32,969 nt of DNA from Lyngbya sp. HA4199-MV5 (lineage in GTDB: Bacteria; Cyanobacteriota; Cyanobacteriia; Leptolyngbyales; Leptolyngbyaceae). The position numbers and the translations under genes are program-made. Below, in pieces: positions 24,185 through 31,432 of the stretch (positions within the stretch are counted from its first letter, which is position 1; each line of letters begins with the position of its first letter). The stretch covers positions 1-32,969 of the forward strand of contig JAHHHL010000061.1 of assembly GCA_019359375.1 (NCBI GenBank), read 5' to 3'. The notes under the pieces were generated by a model. The model had not been told where the DNA came from and did no database searches. It worked only from the letters and a program-made list of their open reading frames with translations.

Positions 24185-25159
24185 ATGCTCCAGATTCAAG
24201 ACCTTTATAAGTCCTACGGCGATCGGGCTGTTTTGCAAAACCTGAACCTGAGCATTGCTCCGGGTGAAATTTACGGGCTGCTGGGACCCAATGGCGCGGG
24301 TAAAACCACCACCATTCGCATTCTCTGCAACCTGCTGACTGCCGATCGTGGTCATGTCATCGTCTCTGGGCACCCCCTTTCCGAAGCAACGAAACCGCTG
24401 ATTGGTCTGGTGCCCCAAGAAAACTTGCAGTACGCCAGCCTCACCTGTGCCGAAAATCTCGACTTTTTTGCCCGCTTGTATGGTCGATCGCGCCAGCAAC
24501 GGAAAGAACAGGTGCCTGCCTGCCTGGATGCCGTGGGCTTACTCTCCCGCGCCAACAGTCCCGCTGAAACCTTGAGCGGTGGCATGAAACGTCGCCTGAG
24601 TCTGGCGATCGCGCTGGTGCATCATCCCAAACTCCTGATTCTGGATGAGCCAACTACTGGGCTGGATATTGAAGCACGCATCGACCTGTGGCGGCTGATC
24701 CGGCAGTTGCAGAGTCAGGGAATGACCATCCTTCTCACAACCCATTTGCTGGATGAAGCCGAGCGATTGTGCGATCGCCTGGGCGTTCTCAAGCAGGGGT
24801 GCCTCCTGGCAGAAGGCAGTCTCGCAGACCTGCGCCAATGCATTACCGCGCAAGAAATTCTCATCGTGCGTACCACAGCAGAAGCGGAGGCGATCGCCCG
24901 TGCCGAAGTCCTTGGCTTTCCCCACCGTCGCTACGGCGATGACCTTGCCTTCTGGCTCCCCGAACCGCTGGAGATGAAGACCATCATCGATCGCTTTGAT
25001 GGCATCCCGCTGGACTCGATCGCCCGCCAACCCGTGCGTCTGGAACACATTTACGATGAAGTGCTGCGATCAGAACGGGATGGGCGATCGCGGGTCTTTC
25101 CAGCGGTTCAGACCTCGGAGGTCTCTGAGACCTCGGAGGTCTTGTTTACACAAAAATAG
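24185..25159 (+). CDS. ABC-2 type exporter ATPase
   Basis: A 324-residue ATPase of the NodI/DrrA group. It has Walker A GPNGAGKTT (34-42), Q-loop GLVPQENL, signature LSGGMKRRLSLA, Walker B LLILDEPTTGLD and switch TTHLLDEAERLCD. A C-terminal accessory domain follows from about residue 215. The final ~15 residues (QTSEVSETSEVLFTQK) are encoded by a palindromic tandem repeat and look like a late addition. It partners the permease encoded 5 bases upstream. Confidence 0.9.
   Translation: MLQIQDLYKSYGDRAVLQNLNLSIAPGEIYGLLGPNGAGKTTTIRILCNLLTADRGHVIVSGHPLSEATKPLIGLVPQENLQYASLTCAENLDFFARLYGRSRQQRKEQVPACLDAVGLLSRANSPAETLSGGMKRRLSLAIALVHHPKLLILDEPTTGLDIEARIDLWRLIRQLQSQGMTILLTTHLLDEAERLCDRLGVLKQGCLLAEGSLADLRQCITAQEILIVRTTAEAEAIARAEVLGFPHRRYGDDLAFWLPEPLEMKTIIDRFDGIPLDSIARQPVRLEHIYDEVLRSERDGRSRVFPAVQTSEVSETSEVLFTQK
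25110..25143. repeat. Two tandem palindromic 15-mers in the ATPase 3' end
   Basis: AGACCTCGGAGGTCT occurs at 25110-25124 and again at 25128-25142, 18 bases apart. Each is a perfect 7-bp inverted repeat around one base. They are coding in the ATPase frame (SEV.SETSEV). Such small hairpins near the gene end may stabilise the transcript or act in termination. Confidence 0.8.
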
Positions 25160-25176
25160 TTCATCCGTTCGCATCA

Positions 25177-25198
25177 ACTCTCGCTTACGCTAGAGAGT
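25177..25198. other. Hairpin shortly before dnaX
   Basis: ACTCTC (25177-25182) pairs with GAGAGT (25193-25198) around a 10-base loop. It lies between the ATPase stop and the dnaX ATG. No T-run follows, so a terminator role is uncertain. Confidence 0.35.
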
Positions 25199-25217
25199 AA
25201 GGATTGGCACTCGATCG

Positions 25218-28200
25218 ATGACCTATCAACCGCTTCATCACAAATATCGTCCGCAGAGCTTTAGCGATCTGGTCGGGCAGGAGGCGATCGCCACAACTCT
25301 AACCAATGCGCTCCAACAAAAGCGGATTGCACCTGCCTACCTATTCACAGGCGCACGCGGTACGGGCAAAACCTCCAGCGCCCGCATTCTGGCAAAATCG
25401 CTGAATTGCGTGAAGTCCGATGTGCCAACCGCCCAACCTTGCGGCGTGTGTGACGTGTGCCAGTCGATCGCCAAAGGTTCCGCGCTGGACGTGATTGAAA
25501 TCGACGCTGCCAGCAATACTGGAGTAGACAACATTCGAGAACTGATCGAGCGATCGCAGTTTGCCCCCGTCCAGTGCCGCTACAAAGTGTACGTGGTGGA
25601 TGAATGCCTGGTCGGAGACTCCCTCATTTGGACTGATCAGGGGTTCTTTCGGATTGATGATCCCACCCTTCTAGGTAAGAACGTTCTTAGCTATAACGAC
25701 GCGCTGAATCAGTGGGAATTTAAGCCTGTCCTTCGCTGGCTTGATCAAGGCATCCGGCAGACGTATCGCATCAAAACCTCAACGCAAGAAATTTGCTGCA
25801 CAGGCAATCACCTCATCAGGACAGAGCAGGGATGGATAGCCGCAAGGGACGTAAAAGAAGGAGCGAAGATACTATCCCCTGCGAATGTGGATGCGGCACC
25901 TTCATTTATAAATTTGGGACAGACGGGCGCATACGTCGCTTTGTCAGAGGGCACCAGTTTAAGGGGAACACCTACGGGCAAAAAAGCTACGACCTCAGTA
26001 CCATTCTTGAACACGCTGAACCGCTTCGTCCGTTCTGCTTGTGTGGATGCGGTGAACGGCTTGAAGTACCTGCCTTCATGCGACAAAAGGGCTACGGTAT
26101 CAACGGTATTTTGTCCCACTGGCAGAACCATCCGTTCAAACCTAAACACGGCATTTGGCAGGCAAGAACTGAAACCTTTGTCTCCAAGTTGGGTAGCCTA
26201 TCACCCGACAGTTTGGGACTTATTTACGGCACCTTGCTGGGCGACTGCGCCATTACCTATCCAAACAAGCACAGCCGCTTTCCAAGGTTATCCTGGACGC
26301 ACGGAATGCTTCAGCGAGAGTGGCTGGAGTACAAAGCAACCCGTTCGTCAGAGTTACGTCCCAAGCTGTGGGTCGCTACCAACCAAGGGTTTGGGGACGA
26401 ATCAATTTGTTGCAACACAGCCTGCCATCCTCAGCTTGTCGAAGTGTTTGCACGGGTTAAACCTGAAGGAGCCAAGAAACGAGTTTCTCTGGACTGGCTC
26501 AGTTGCATTACGTCTGAAGGGCTTGCCTGGTGGTACATGGATGATGGATCGCTTCGCCTCAGCCCTCAAGGGAGTCCAAGCATTCACTTTCATACCGAAG
26601 GTTACTCCGCGGAAGAGAACCAGCTTATCGCTCGCTGGTTTACTTCAAGAGGATACGCAGCGAAAGTACAAGTCTACCGAAGTGTCAGCAGAGGCAAAGA
26701 TTACTACCTTATTTCGATCGGGGCAAAGGCTTCTAGAAGGTTTCTGGAAGAGTTACAGCCCTACGCGATCCCAGCAATGGCATACAAATTTGGAGGTGGT
26801 AGAATCTGTCCGCTTCGCTGGAGTTGAACACGTTTACGATATTGAAGTTGAGGACAACCATAACTTTGTGGCGAATGGTTTGCTTGTCCACAATTGCCAC
26901 ATGCTTTCCACAGCAGCGTTTAATGCCTTGCTGAAGACGCTGGAAGAACCGCCCGATCGCGTCGTCTTCGTCCTGGCAACAACCGATCCCCAACGGGTGC
27001 TACCGACGATTATTTCGCGCTGTCAGCGGTTTGACTTTCGGCGCATTCCTCTGGAGGCAAGTGTCAAACATCTCCGCTCGATCGCTACTAAAGAAACGAT
27101 CGCCATTACCGATGATGCCATCACGCTCATTGCCCAACTTTCTCAGGGTGGAATGCGCGATGCCGAAAGCCTGCTCGATCAACTGAGCCTGGTCGCAGGT
27201 GAAGTCAGCGTCGATAAAGTGTGGGATCTAGTGGGGTCAGTGCCCGAACGCGATTTGATGTCACTGCTGGAGTCGATCGCGCAAGATAACCCCGAAACCC
27301 TGCTCGATAGCGTCCGGCGACTGATGGATCGGGGACGCGAACCGCTGATCGTCCTGCAAAACCTCGCCAGCTTTTATCGCGATTTGCTCATTGCGAAGAC
27401 TGCGCCTGCCCGAAACGATCTGGTCGCACTCACCGCTCCTACCTGGGCGACCCTCTGTGACTTTGCCCAAACCCTGGATCTGCAAACCATTCTGGCAGGA
27501 CAACAGCAACTCCGCAAAAGTGAAGACCAGATTAAAAGCACGACGCAGCCGAGACTATGGTTAGAGGTGACGTTGATGGGGCTGTTGCCGTCGGCGATCG
27601 AGAGTCGGGAGTGGGGAGTCGGAAGGCAGGAGGCAGAGGGCAGGAGGCAGAGGGCAGAAGGCAATTTGGCGATCGCGGCTGGTGGGAGGGTGAGTCCTTC
27701 TAGTCAATCGGAAGAGCCGCCCCAAAGGGAGCCGATCGCGCCAATCATCCCGGTAGAGCAACCAGAGGCGATTGCAGAGCCAGTCGATCGTTCTGTGGAA
27801 GCCGCTCTGCCTGATGTGACGAGCCAGCCAGATAGCGGTGCCAGTAGCGATCTCAGTCAGATCTGGTTAGAAATCTTGAGCCACATTGACCTGAAAGGCA
27901 CCCGCGCCATGCTGAGCGTAAACTGCCACTTACTCAGCCAGCATGACCACGAAATTCTGGTGGGTGTGAAGGCTCAAAGTATGCTCAAGATGATTACGGG
28001 TATGATCCCGCAGCTTGAGAAAGCCGCTGCCAAAACGTTTAAGACGAAAATTAAAGTCTCCCTTCAGGTGGCAGAAGCAACGGCTTCAGCGGCTCCCGCA
28101 ACACAGCAACCGAATGCGATCGCTCACTCACCGTCTGAAACCCATCAGCGCGATCGCCCCACAAACCCATCTCTCCCTGACCCAAACCAGAAATCTAAAC

Positions 28201-28538
28201 CTGAGTTCCCGATCGCGCCAACCGCTTCAGGTGCTCAAACGAACACGAATCTTCAACCTCCCTCAATGCCCAAACAGCCCTCCTCTAACCACGCTATAGA
28301 GGCGGCAGCAAACTACCATACGGCTGATCAATGGCAGCAAGAAGATGATGTCACCCGTGCCGCCAAACAACTAGCTGAATTCTTTGGCGGTAGAGTCGTC
28401 GATATGAGCGACAGTGACACCGTAGCGGAAGCCCCCAAACTAGCAGAAATCGACCCAGCCAGCCTGAAGGAGAAAGCAGCCGAAGCGTTACCAGAAACCG
28501 ACTACGAACCAGACGAAGATGATGATGTGCCGTTTTAG
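25218..28538 (+). CDS. dnaX: DNA polymerase III tau/gamma subunit with an intein
   Basis: The frame encodes 1106 residues; removing the intein (130-559) leaves a 676-residue clamp-loader ATPase, the tau/gamma subunit. Visible are the start YQPLHHKYRPQSFSDLVGQ, Walker A GARGTGKTSS (45-54), zinc cysteines C64, C75, C78, C81, Walker B VYVVDE interrupted by the intein just before CHML, sensor 1 VLATTDPQRVL, and the sensor 2-like GGMRDAESLLDQ. Domain III follows. After ~790 come a repeat-coded linker (RQEAEGRRQRAEGN), a domain with NCHLLSQHDHEILVGVK, and a proline/serine-rich linker ending in an acidic tail DEDDDVPF. Activity requires protein splicing, since the insertion splits the ATP-hydrolysis motif. 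It follows the exporter genes by 58 bases. Confidence 0.95.
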   Translation: MTYQPLHHKYRPQSFSDLVGQEAIATTLTNALQQKRIAPAYLFTGARGTGKTSSARILAKSLNCVKSDVPTAQPCGVCDVCQSIAKGSALDVIEIDAASNTGVDNIRELIERSQFAPVQCRYKVYVVDECLVGDSLIWTDQGFFRIDDPTLLGKNVLSYNDALNQWEFKPVLRWLDQGIRQTYRIKTSTQEICCTGNHLIRTEQGWIAARDVKEGAKILSPANVDAAPSFINLGQTGAYVALSEGTSLRGTPTGKKATTSVPFLNTLNRFVRSACVDAVNGLKYLPSCDKRATVSTVFCPTGRTIRSNLNTAFGRQELKPLSPSWVAYHPTVWDLFTAPCWATAPLPIQTSTAAFQGYPGRTECFSESGWSTKQPVRQSYVPSCGSLPTKGLGTNQFVATQPAILSLSKCLHGLNLKEPRNEFLWTGSVALRLKGLPGGTWMMDRFASALKGVQAFTFIPKVTPRKRTSLSLAGLLQEDTQRKYKSTEVSAEAKITTLFRSGQRLLEGFWKSYSPTRSQQWHTNLEVVESVRFAGVEHVYDIEVEDNHNFVANGLLVHNCHMLSTAAFNALLKTLEEPPDRVVFVLATTDPQRVLPTIISRCQRFDFRRIPLEASVKHLRSIATKETIAITDDAITLIAQLSQGGMRDAESLLDQLSLVAGEVSVDKVWDLVGSVPERDLMSLLESIAQDNPETLLDSVRRLMDRGREPLIVLQNLASFYRDLLIAKTAPARNDLVALTAPTWATLCDFAQTLDLQTILAGQQQLRKSEDQIKSTTQPRLWLEVTLMGLLPSAIESREWGVGRQEAEGRRQRAEGNLAIAAGGRVSPSSQSEEPPQREPIAPIIPVEQPEAIAEPVDRSVEAALPDVTSQPDSGASSDLSQIWLEILSHIDLKGTRAMLSVNCHLLSQHDHEILVGVKAQSMLKMITGMIPQLEKAAAKTFKTKIKVSLQVAEATASAAPATQQPNAIAHSPSETHQRDRPTNPSLPDPNQKSKPEFPIAPTASGAQTNTNLQPPSMPKQPSSNHAIEAAANYHTADQWQQEDDVTRAAKQLAEFFGGRVVDMSDSDTVAEAPKLAEIDPASLKEKAAEALPETDYEPDEDDDVPF
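25605..26894 (+). other. DnaX intein (430 residues; splicing blocks in the dnaX frame)
   Basis: The intein begins with C130 and ends with N559; the next extein residue is C560. Block A is CLVGDSLIWTDQG; block B is CCTGNHLIRTEQGW with the T-x-x-H motif; block F is VEHVYDIEVEDNHNF; block G is ANGLLVHN followed by C. A DnaX intein at this VDE/CHML site is known from Synechocystis. Splicing-type sequence covers only ~90 residues at the N side (to ~25874) and ~34 at the C side (from ~26793). The ~306 codons between do not resemble any domain in this frame. In the -1 frame the same DNA encodes a LAGLIDADG endonuclease (25832-26827). Confidence 0.93.
25832..26827 (+). CDS. LAGLIDADG homing endonuclease nested out of frame within the intein
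   Basis: This 331-residue protein is in the -1 frame relative to dnaX. It has two Cys-rich knuckles, CECGCG (17-22) and CLCGCG (69-74), each followed by a histidine region, which look like zinc-binding DNA-contact units. Two LAGLIDADG helices follow: LGLIYGTLLGD ending at catalytic D138 and GLAWWYMDDGS with D237/D238. A typical LAGLIDADG_2 C-terminus follows (FLEELQPYAIPAMAYKF, ~304-320). The ATG at 25832 comes after AGAGCAGGG, a moderate ribosome binding site, and lies inside intein block B. A TTG at 25793 would add 13 residues. The TGA at 26825 falls just before block F. Its natural target is probably intein-less dnaX, by analogy with known inteins. It appears intact. Confidence 0.82.
   Translation: MDSRKGRKRRSEDTIPCECGCGTFIYKFGTDGRIRRFVRGHQFKGNTYGQKSYDLSTILEHAEPLRPFCLCGCGERLEVPAFMRQKGYGINGILSHWQNHPFKPKHGIWQARTETFVSKLGSLSPDSLGLIYGTLLGDCAITYPNKHSRFPRLSWTHGMLQREWLEYKATRSSELRPKLWVATNQGFGDESICCNTACHPQLVEVFARVKPEGAKKRVSLDWLSCITSEGLAWWYMDDGSLRLSPQGSPSIHFHTEGYSAEENQLIARWFTSRGYAAKVQVYRSVSRGKDYYLISIGAKASRRFLEELQPYAIPAMAYKFGGGRICPLRWS
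27597..27663 (+). repeat. STRR heptamers inside the dnaX coding sequence
   Basis: GGGAGTGGGGAGTCG is followed by AGGCAGG/AGGCAGA/GGGCAGA heptamers. In the dnaX frame they encode the charged peptide WGVGRQEAEGRRQRAEGN at residues ~797-816 (about 367-386 of the spliced protein), between domain III and the downstream linker. The same repeat type and peptide occur in the selD linker. Confidence 0.85.
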
Positions 28539-28703
28539 CTGGTTGGACGCGATCGCCTTGTGTGGCATTGGTTCTAGGAGATTTCTAGCAAACAAAATAC
28601 CCGTAGGGGCGGGTTTGACCCGAACGCGATCGGCTGAAGGCAGCGAGGCTGGCAAAACCTGCCCTCTACCAGATATGAAGAGAATCGGTTCTCCTTGCGC
28701 TTC
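28539..28703. other. Convergent gap between dnaX and glucokinase
   Basis: This 165-base region has an ACCCGTAGGGGCGGGTTTGA stretch (28599-28618) with short inverted elements (CCCG/CGGG), resembling a dispersed cyanobacterial repeat and possibly serving as a bidirectional terminator. No gene is seen. Confidence 0.35.
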
Positions 28704-29756
28704 TCAAAGCTTCGAGGCATACAACGCCGCACCGATTAGCCCTACTGTAGGATTGAGCACAATGTGGACAGGGACAGCTTCTAGCAGGGGCAGCATCCGC
28801 CCTTTATCAATCAGAGAGCTAAGGAAGGTACTGTCTTGAATGAGCGGCAAAATTTTGGGAGCGATGCCGCCAGCCACATACAAGCCGCCATAGGGCAGCA
28901 GTTTGAGTGCCAGATTTCCGGCTTCGGCACCATAGGCATCCACAAACAGATGCATTGTTTGTTCAGAAAGGCGATCGCGCTTCTCTAAGGCAGCTTGTGA
29001 AATGGCAGCGGCTGGATCAACGCTCCTTTCACGACCCGTTTCGCGCTCCCAGGTACGCACGACTTGCTCGACATCGGGTGATTCTTCCGCCAGTTGTCGA
29101 TCGCGCAAGAACTGGTAGATCGCGACGATGCCCTGCCCCGAAACCACTCGCTCGACTGAAAGGCGCTGAATGTTGTGCTTATCCAGCAAATAGCGCGAAA
29201 GCTGAAATTCAACTTCGGTACGCGGGGCAAAATCGGCATGTCCCCCTTCGGTTGGGTACACTTTGTAATCGCCCTCCTGAGCAATGACAAAGCCTTGTCC
29301 CAAACCCGTTCCAGCACCAATAATGGCGATCGGGGCATCGGCTTGAGGTTTTCCAGGCTGTAGCGTGAGTAGGTCTGATGGCTGTAAGCCGAGCACACCG
29401 TACCCAACCGCTGCAAAATCGTTAATGAGGGACACCTGAGCCATGTCCAACTGCTGGCTTAACCGTGTGACACTTAATGACCAGGACAAGTTGGTGAGCT
29501 TTGATGTGTGGTTAAGAACGGGACCCGCGATCGCAAAACACGCCTTCTCTGGTATCGCCGCATACCCTAACGTCTGCTCTGCTTCCATTAGAAACTGCTG
29601 CACCATTGGCACAAGGTCAATGAAGTTGGCGCTCACGTAGCGATTTTCGTGCAGCGTCTTCAACGTTGTCTCTGGAGTTGATTGGCTGATGGCTGCGTCT
29701 ACTAAACGAAGCGCTGTTTTCGTTCCACCAATGTCGCCAGCTAATAATAACGTCAT
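28704..29756 (-). CDS. glk: Glucokinase (PF02685 type)
   Basis: A 350-residue hexokinase-fold enzyme that phosphorylates glucose with ATP. Motifs include LLAGDIGGTKTALRLVD (phosphate-1), CFAIAGPVLN, SLINDFAAVGYG with catalytic D113, IIGAGTGLGQGFVI (phosphate-2), TEGGHADFAPR (substrate binding), ERVVSGQGIV and YVAGGIAPKILP. The length and motif order match cyanobacterial Glk. It differs in family from the ROK kinase at 5675-6400. The ATG overlaps by 4 bases the TGA of a weak upstream ORF on the same strand. Single gene. Confidence 0.92.
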   Translation of the reverse strand: MTLLLAGDIGGTKTALRLVDAAISQSTPETTLKTLHENRYVSANFIDLVPMVQQFLMEAEQTLGYAAIPEKACFAIAGPVLNHTSKLTNLSWSLSVTRLSQQLDMAQVSLINDFAAVGYGVLGLQPSDLLTLQPGKPQADAPIAIIGAGTGLGQGFVIAQEGDYKVYPTEGGHADFAPRTEVEFQLSRYLLDKHNIQRLSVERVVSGQGIVAIYQFLRDRQLAEESPDVEQVVRTWERETGRERSVDPAAAISQAALEKRDRLSEQTMHLFVDAYGAEAGNLALKLLPYGGLYVAGGIAPKILPLIQDSTFLSSLIDKGRMLPLLEAVPVHIVLNPTVGLIGAALYASKL

Positions 29757-30112
29757 GCCTTGCCTACTCCACGATTTAAACCAGCTTGCTTGCGTCCATA
29801 GTTGCCAAAGGCTCGTCTAACAGTATTGAATGGTAGCCAGCCCTTGCCGCGTTGCCTTAGACACGATCGTTCTAATAGACCGAAACAAACGTTTTGCAAC
29901 ACCATAGTGTGAGCGTCTCGCTCACGACGCGGACAAGATGCCCGCACGACGTTCCATCATTTTCTGTTTGCTCTACTAAAAAGGTGATCGCACCAAAAAG
30001 AGAGTGAGCCGTCCGACGGCAGTTACATCATAGCTGCATGTTCTAGCTTCACCCCATCCTGCATCAACCCACCAAAGTTGGATTTATTCCCCTTACGTTT
30101 GCTTGCCCTGGT
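29757..30112. other. Intergenic region with a perfect hairpin
   Basis: This 356-base gap separates glucokinase from the TPR gene, which run divergently. A perfect 7-bp hairpin GTGAGCG-TCT-CGCTCAC lies at 29909-29925, followed by GACGCGGACAAGATGCCCGC, a sequence type often dispersed in cyanobacterial genomes. A minus-strand ORF of 64 codons (29753-29947) spans it but is unconvincing. No promoter pair is clear. Confidence 0.45.
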
Positions 30113-30688
30113 ATGAAGACAAAACTCGCTATCCTCTTTCCACGCTACAAGGTTGATCGCCTCGTCGGGCTGACGGGTTGTAGTGCGATCGCGCTACTAC
30201 TGGCATTAGCACCCATACTGACGGTGCAGGCTGCGGACGATCGCCCGCTGGATCAAACACCAGGGCTGAATGAATCGACATCACGCCCCCCAACCGGAAC
30301 GATCTTGCCCGAACCGAAGACCGCTCCAGATTTTGTCAGACGTGGAATCGAAAAGACGAATCAGAAAGACTTTGAGGGCGCGATCGTCGATTTTAATCAG
30401 GCACTTCAGCTCAAGCGTGACTATGCGCTGGCGTATTACCACCGGGGCAACGCTTACACCAAAATCAACAACATTCGTGCCGCGATCGCCGATTACAGTC
30501 AGGTGATTTTGCTCAAACCCAACAATGCCTATGTTCGCTACGACCGGGGCATTTTACGAGCCAATACAAAGGATACGCCAGGGGCGATCGTAGACTTTCA
30601 GCAAGCCGCCGCGCTGTTCAAGCAACAATTGAACCGCCCCTGGGAGCAAAAAGCGCTGGACAACATCAAACAACTTCAGCAGTCGTGA
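30113..30688 (+). CDS. Exported TPR-repeat protein
   Basis: A 191-residue protein with an N-terminal signal sequence (hydrophobic ~20-38, cleavage likely after VQA at 40), then a proline-rich linker (~44-70) and three tetratricopeptide repeats (~73-171). The repeats have the usual G..Y/A..DF..AI.DF/YSQAL..P pattern: IEKTNQKDFEGAIVDFNQAL, GNAYTKINNIRAAIADYSQV and GILRANTKDTPGAIVDFQQA. TPRs mediate protein-protein contacts; the partner is unknown. It is probably periplasmic or thylakoid-lumenal. Repeat element copy 3 begins 4 bases after the stop. Confidence 0.85.
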   Translation: MKTKLAILFPRYKVDRLVGLTGCSAIALLLALAPILTVQAADDRPLDQTPGLNESTSRPPTGTILPEPKTAPDFVRRGIEKTNQKDFEGAIVDFNQALQLKRDYALAYYHRGNAYTKINNIRAAIADYSQVILLKPNNAYVRYDRGILRANTKDTPGAIVDFQQAAALFKQQLNRPWEQKALDNIKQLQQS

Positions 30689-30692
30689 GGTA

Positions 30693-30816
30693 AGGGCGCG
30701 TCATCAATTAGCTTCAAAACCTTGCAGTATCAGCATGATCGCGCCCACCCCAACGCACGGTTAGAGGCTGGAACCCTTGCTGAAAGAAATGTGTCGTAGT
30801 GATTGATGACAGCCCC
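30693..30816 (+). mobile_element. ~124-bp MITE-like element, copy 3 (just after a stop codon)
   Basis: Third copy of the element at 3910-4034 and 8770-8895. The left end GGGCGCGTCATCAATTAGC and right end TGATTGATGACAGCCCC match those of copy 1. The left border is TA at 30691-30692, 2 bases after the TGA of the TPR gene. The right border reads AAAC, so the TA duplication is lost or never existed there. Interior blocks (CGCCCACCCCAACGCAC, GAGGCTGGAACCCTTGCTG) are shared. Confidence 0.75.
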
Positions 30817-30877
30817 AAACATCTGCTTAAACTGGCTCTTTCTTGACAGTCGCTTTTGCTTGACAGTCAACGGTGAA

Positions 30878-31234
30878 CTTGAACGCTTCCATGACAAGCC
30901 TCAAAGCCTTGGCGTTGAAGCTATAACACTCATCGACAAGGTTCAACCACTCAACAGCGAGGTGCAAACACTCGCGCACGAAGCTCCGAGATTCAACGGT
31001 GAAGTTCAAAGATTCACGCGTGAGTATCAAAGACTCAGCGACGAGGTGTAACCACTCACGCATGAGGTGCAAACACTCAACGGTGAAGTTCAAAGATTCA
31101 CGCGTGAGTATCAAAGACTCAGCGACGAGGTGTAAACATACTCCTACGGAGAAGCAAGCTACAACGGCGAGGCTTAAAGACTCAACCACGAGGTGCAAAC
31201 ACTCGCGCATGAACCTCAGAGCATCAATCACCAG
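30878..31234 (+). repeat. 21-bp tandem array, 17 units (decayed coiled-coil coding repeat)
   Basis: The array is exactly 357 bases, or 17 units of 21 bp in one register. Typical units are GTGCAAACACTCAACGGTGAA, GTTCAAAGATTCACGCGTGAG and TATCAAAGACTCAGCGACGAG (each 21 or fewer bases apart from wobble). Read on the plus strand, the units are heptads such as VQTLNGE, VQRFTRE and YQRLSDE, with a hydrophobic a and d position as in a coiled coil. TAA stops occur in three units (31049, 31133, 31175), each at a position where neighbours have CAA. Units 14-15 carry foreign GGAGAAGCAAGCTACAA sequence. The remaining parts of the 30817-31432 gap contain no other feature. Confidence 0.85.
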
Positions 31235-31432
31235 AAGCCGGGTTCTTGACGGGTGCTGTTGGAGTCATCCAATTGCAGCCAGAATCCAGGTTCTCTGCTT
31301 GTCGAGCGCGCATCACTTCATCGCCAAGTTCGTCACCTCTCCCATAAACGGGGCGTTGCCAAGTTTCAGCAAATGTAGAGTTTAATTGAGGGAACTTGAG
31401 AGAGTCAAACCATCATCAACGCTTCCAACTCT

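Noticed and set aside
25605-26894. Intein region read as a frameshifted pseudogene
   Set aside because: Both the splicing frame and the endonuclease frame are open and have intact key residues; a decayed gene would be expected to carry stops in one of them. Sequencing error with two compensating indels remains possible.
29753-29947. 64-codon minus-strand ORF overlapping the glucokinase start as ATGA
   Set aside because: Its first part is a GTGAGCG hairpin repeat and the peptide is not recognisable; the overlap alone is too weak.
30827-31231. 134-codon minus-strand ORF across the 21-bp array
   Set aside because: Open only because the 21-bp unit has no stop in that frame; the best start is GTG, and the plus-strand heptads make a better coiled coil. 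Kept as an alternative in the array finding.
30878-31234. CRISPR array
   Set aside because: Units are contiguous 21-mers without unique spacers, and no cas genes are present.
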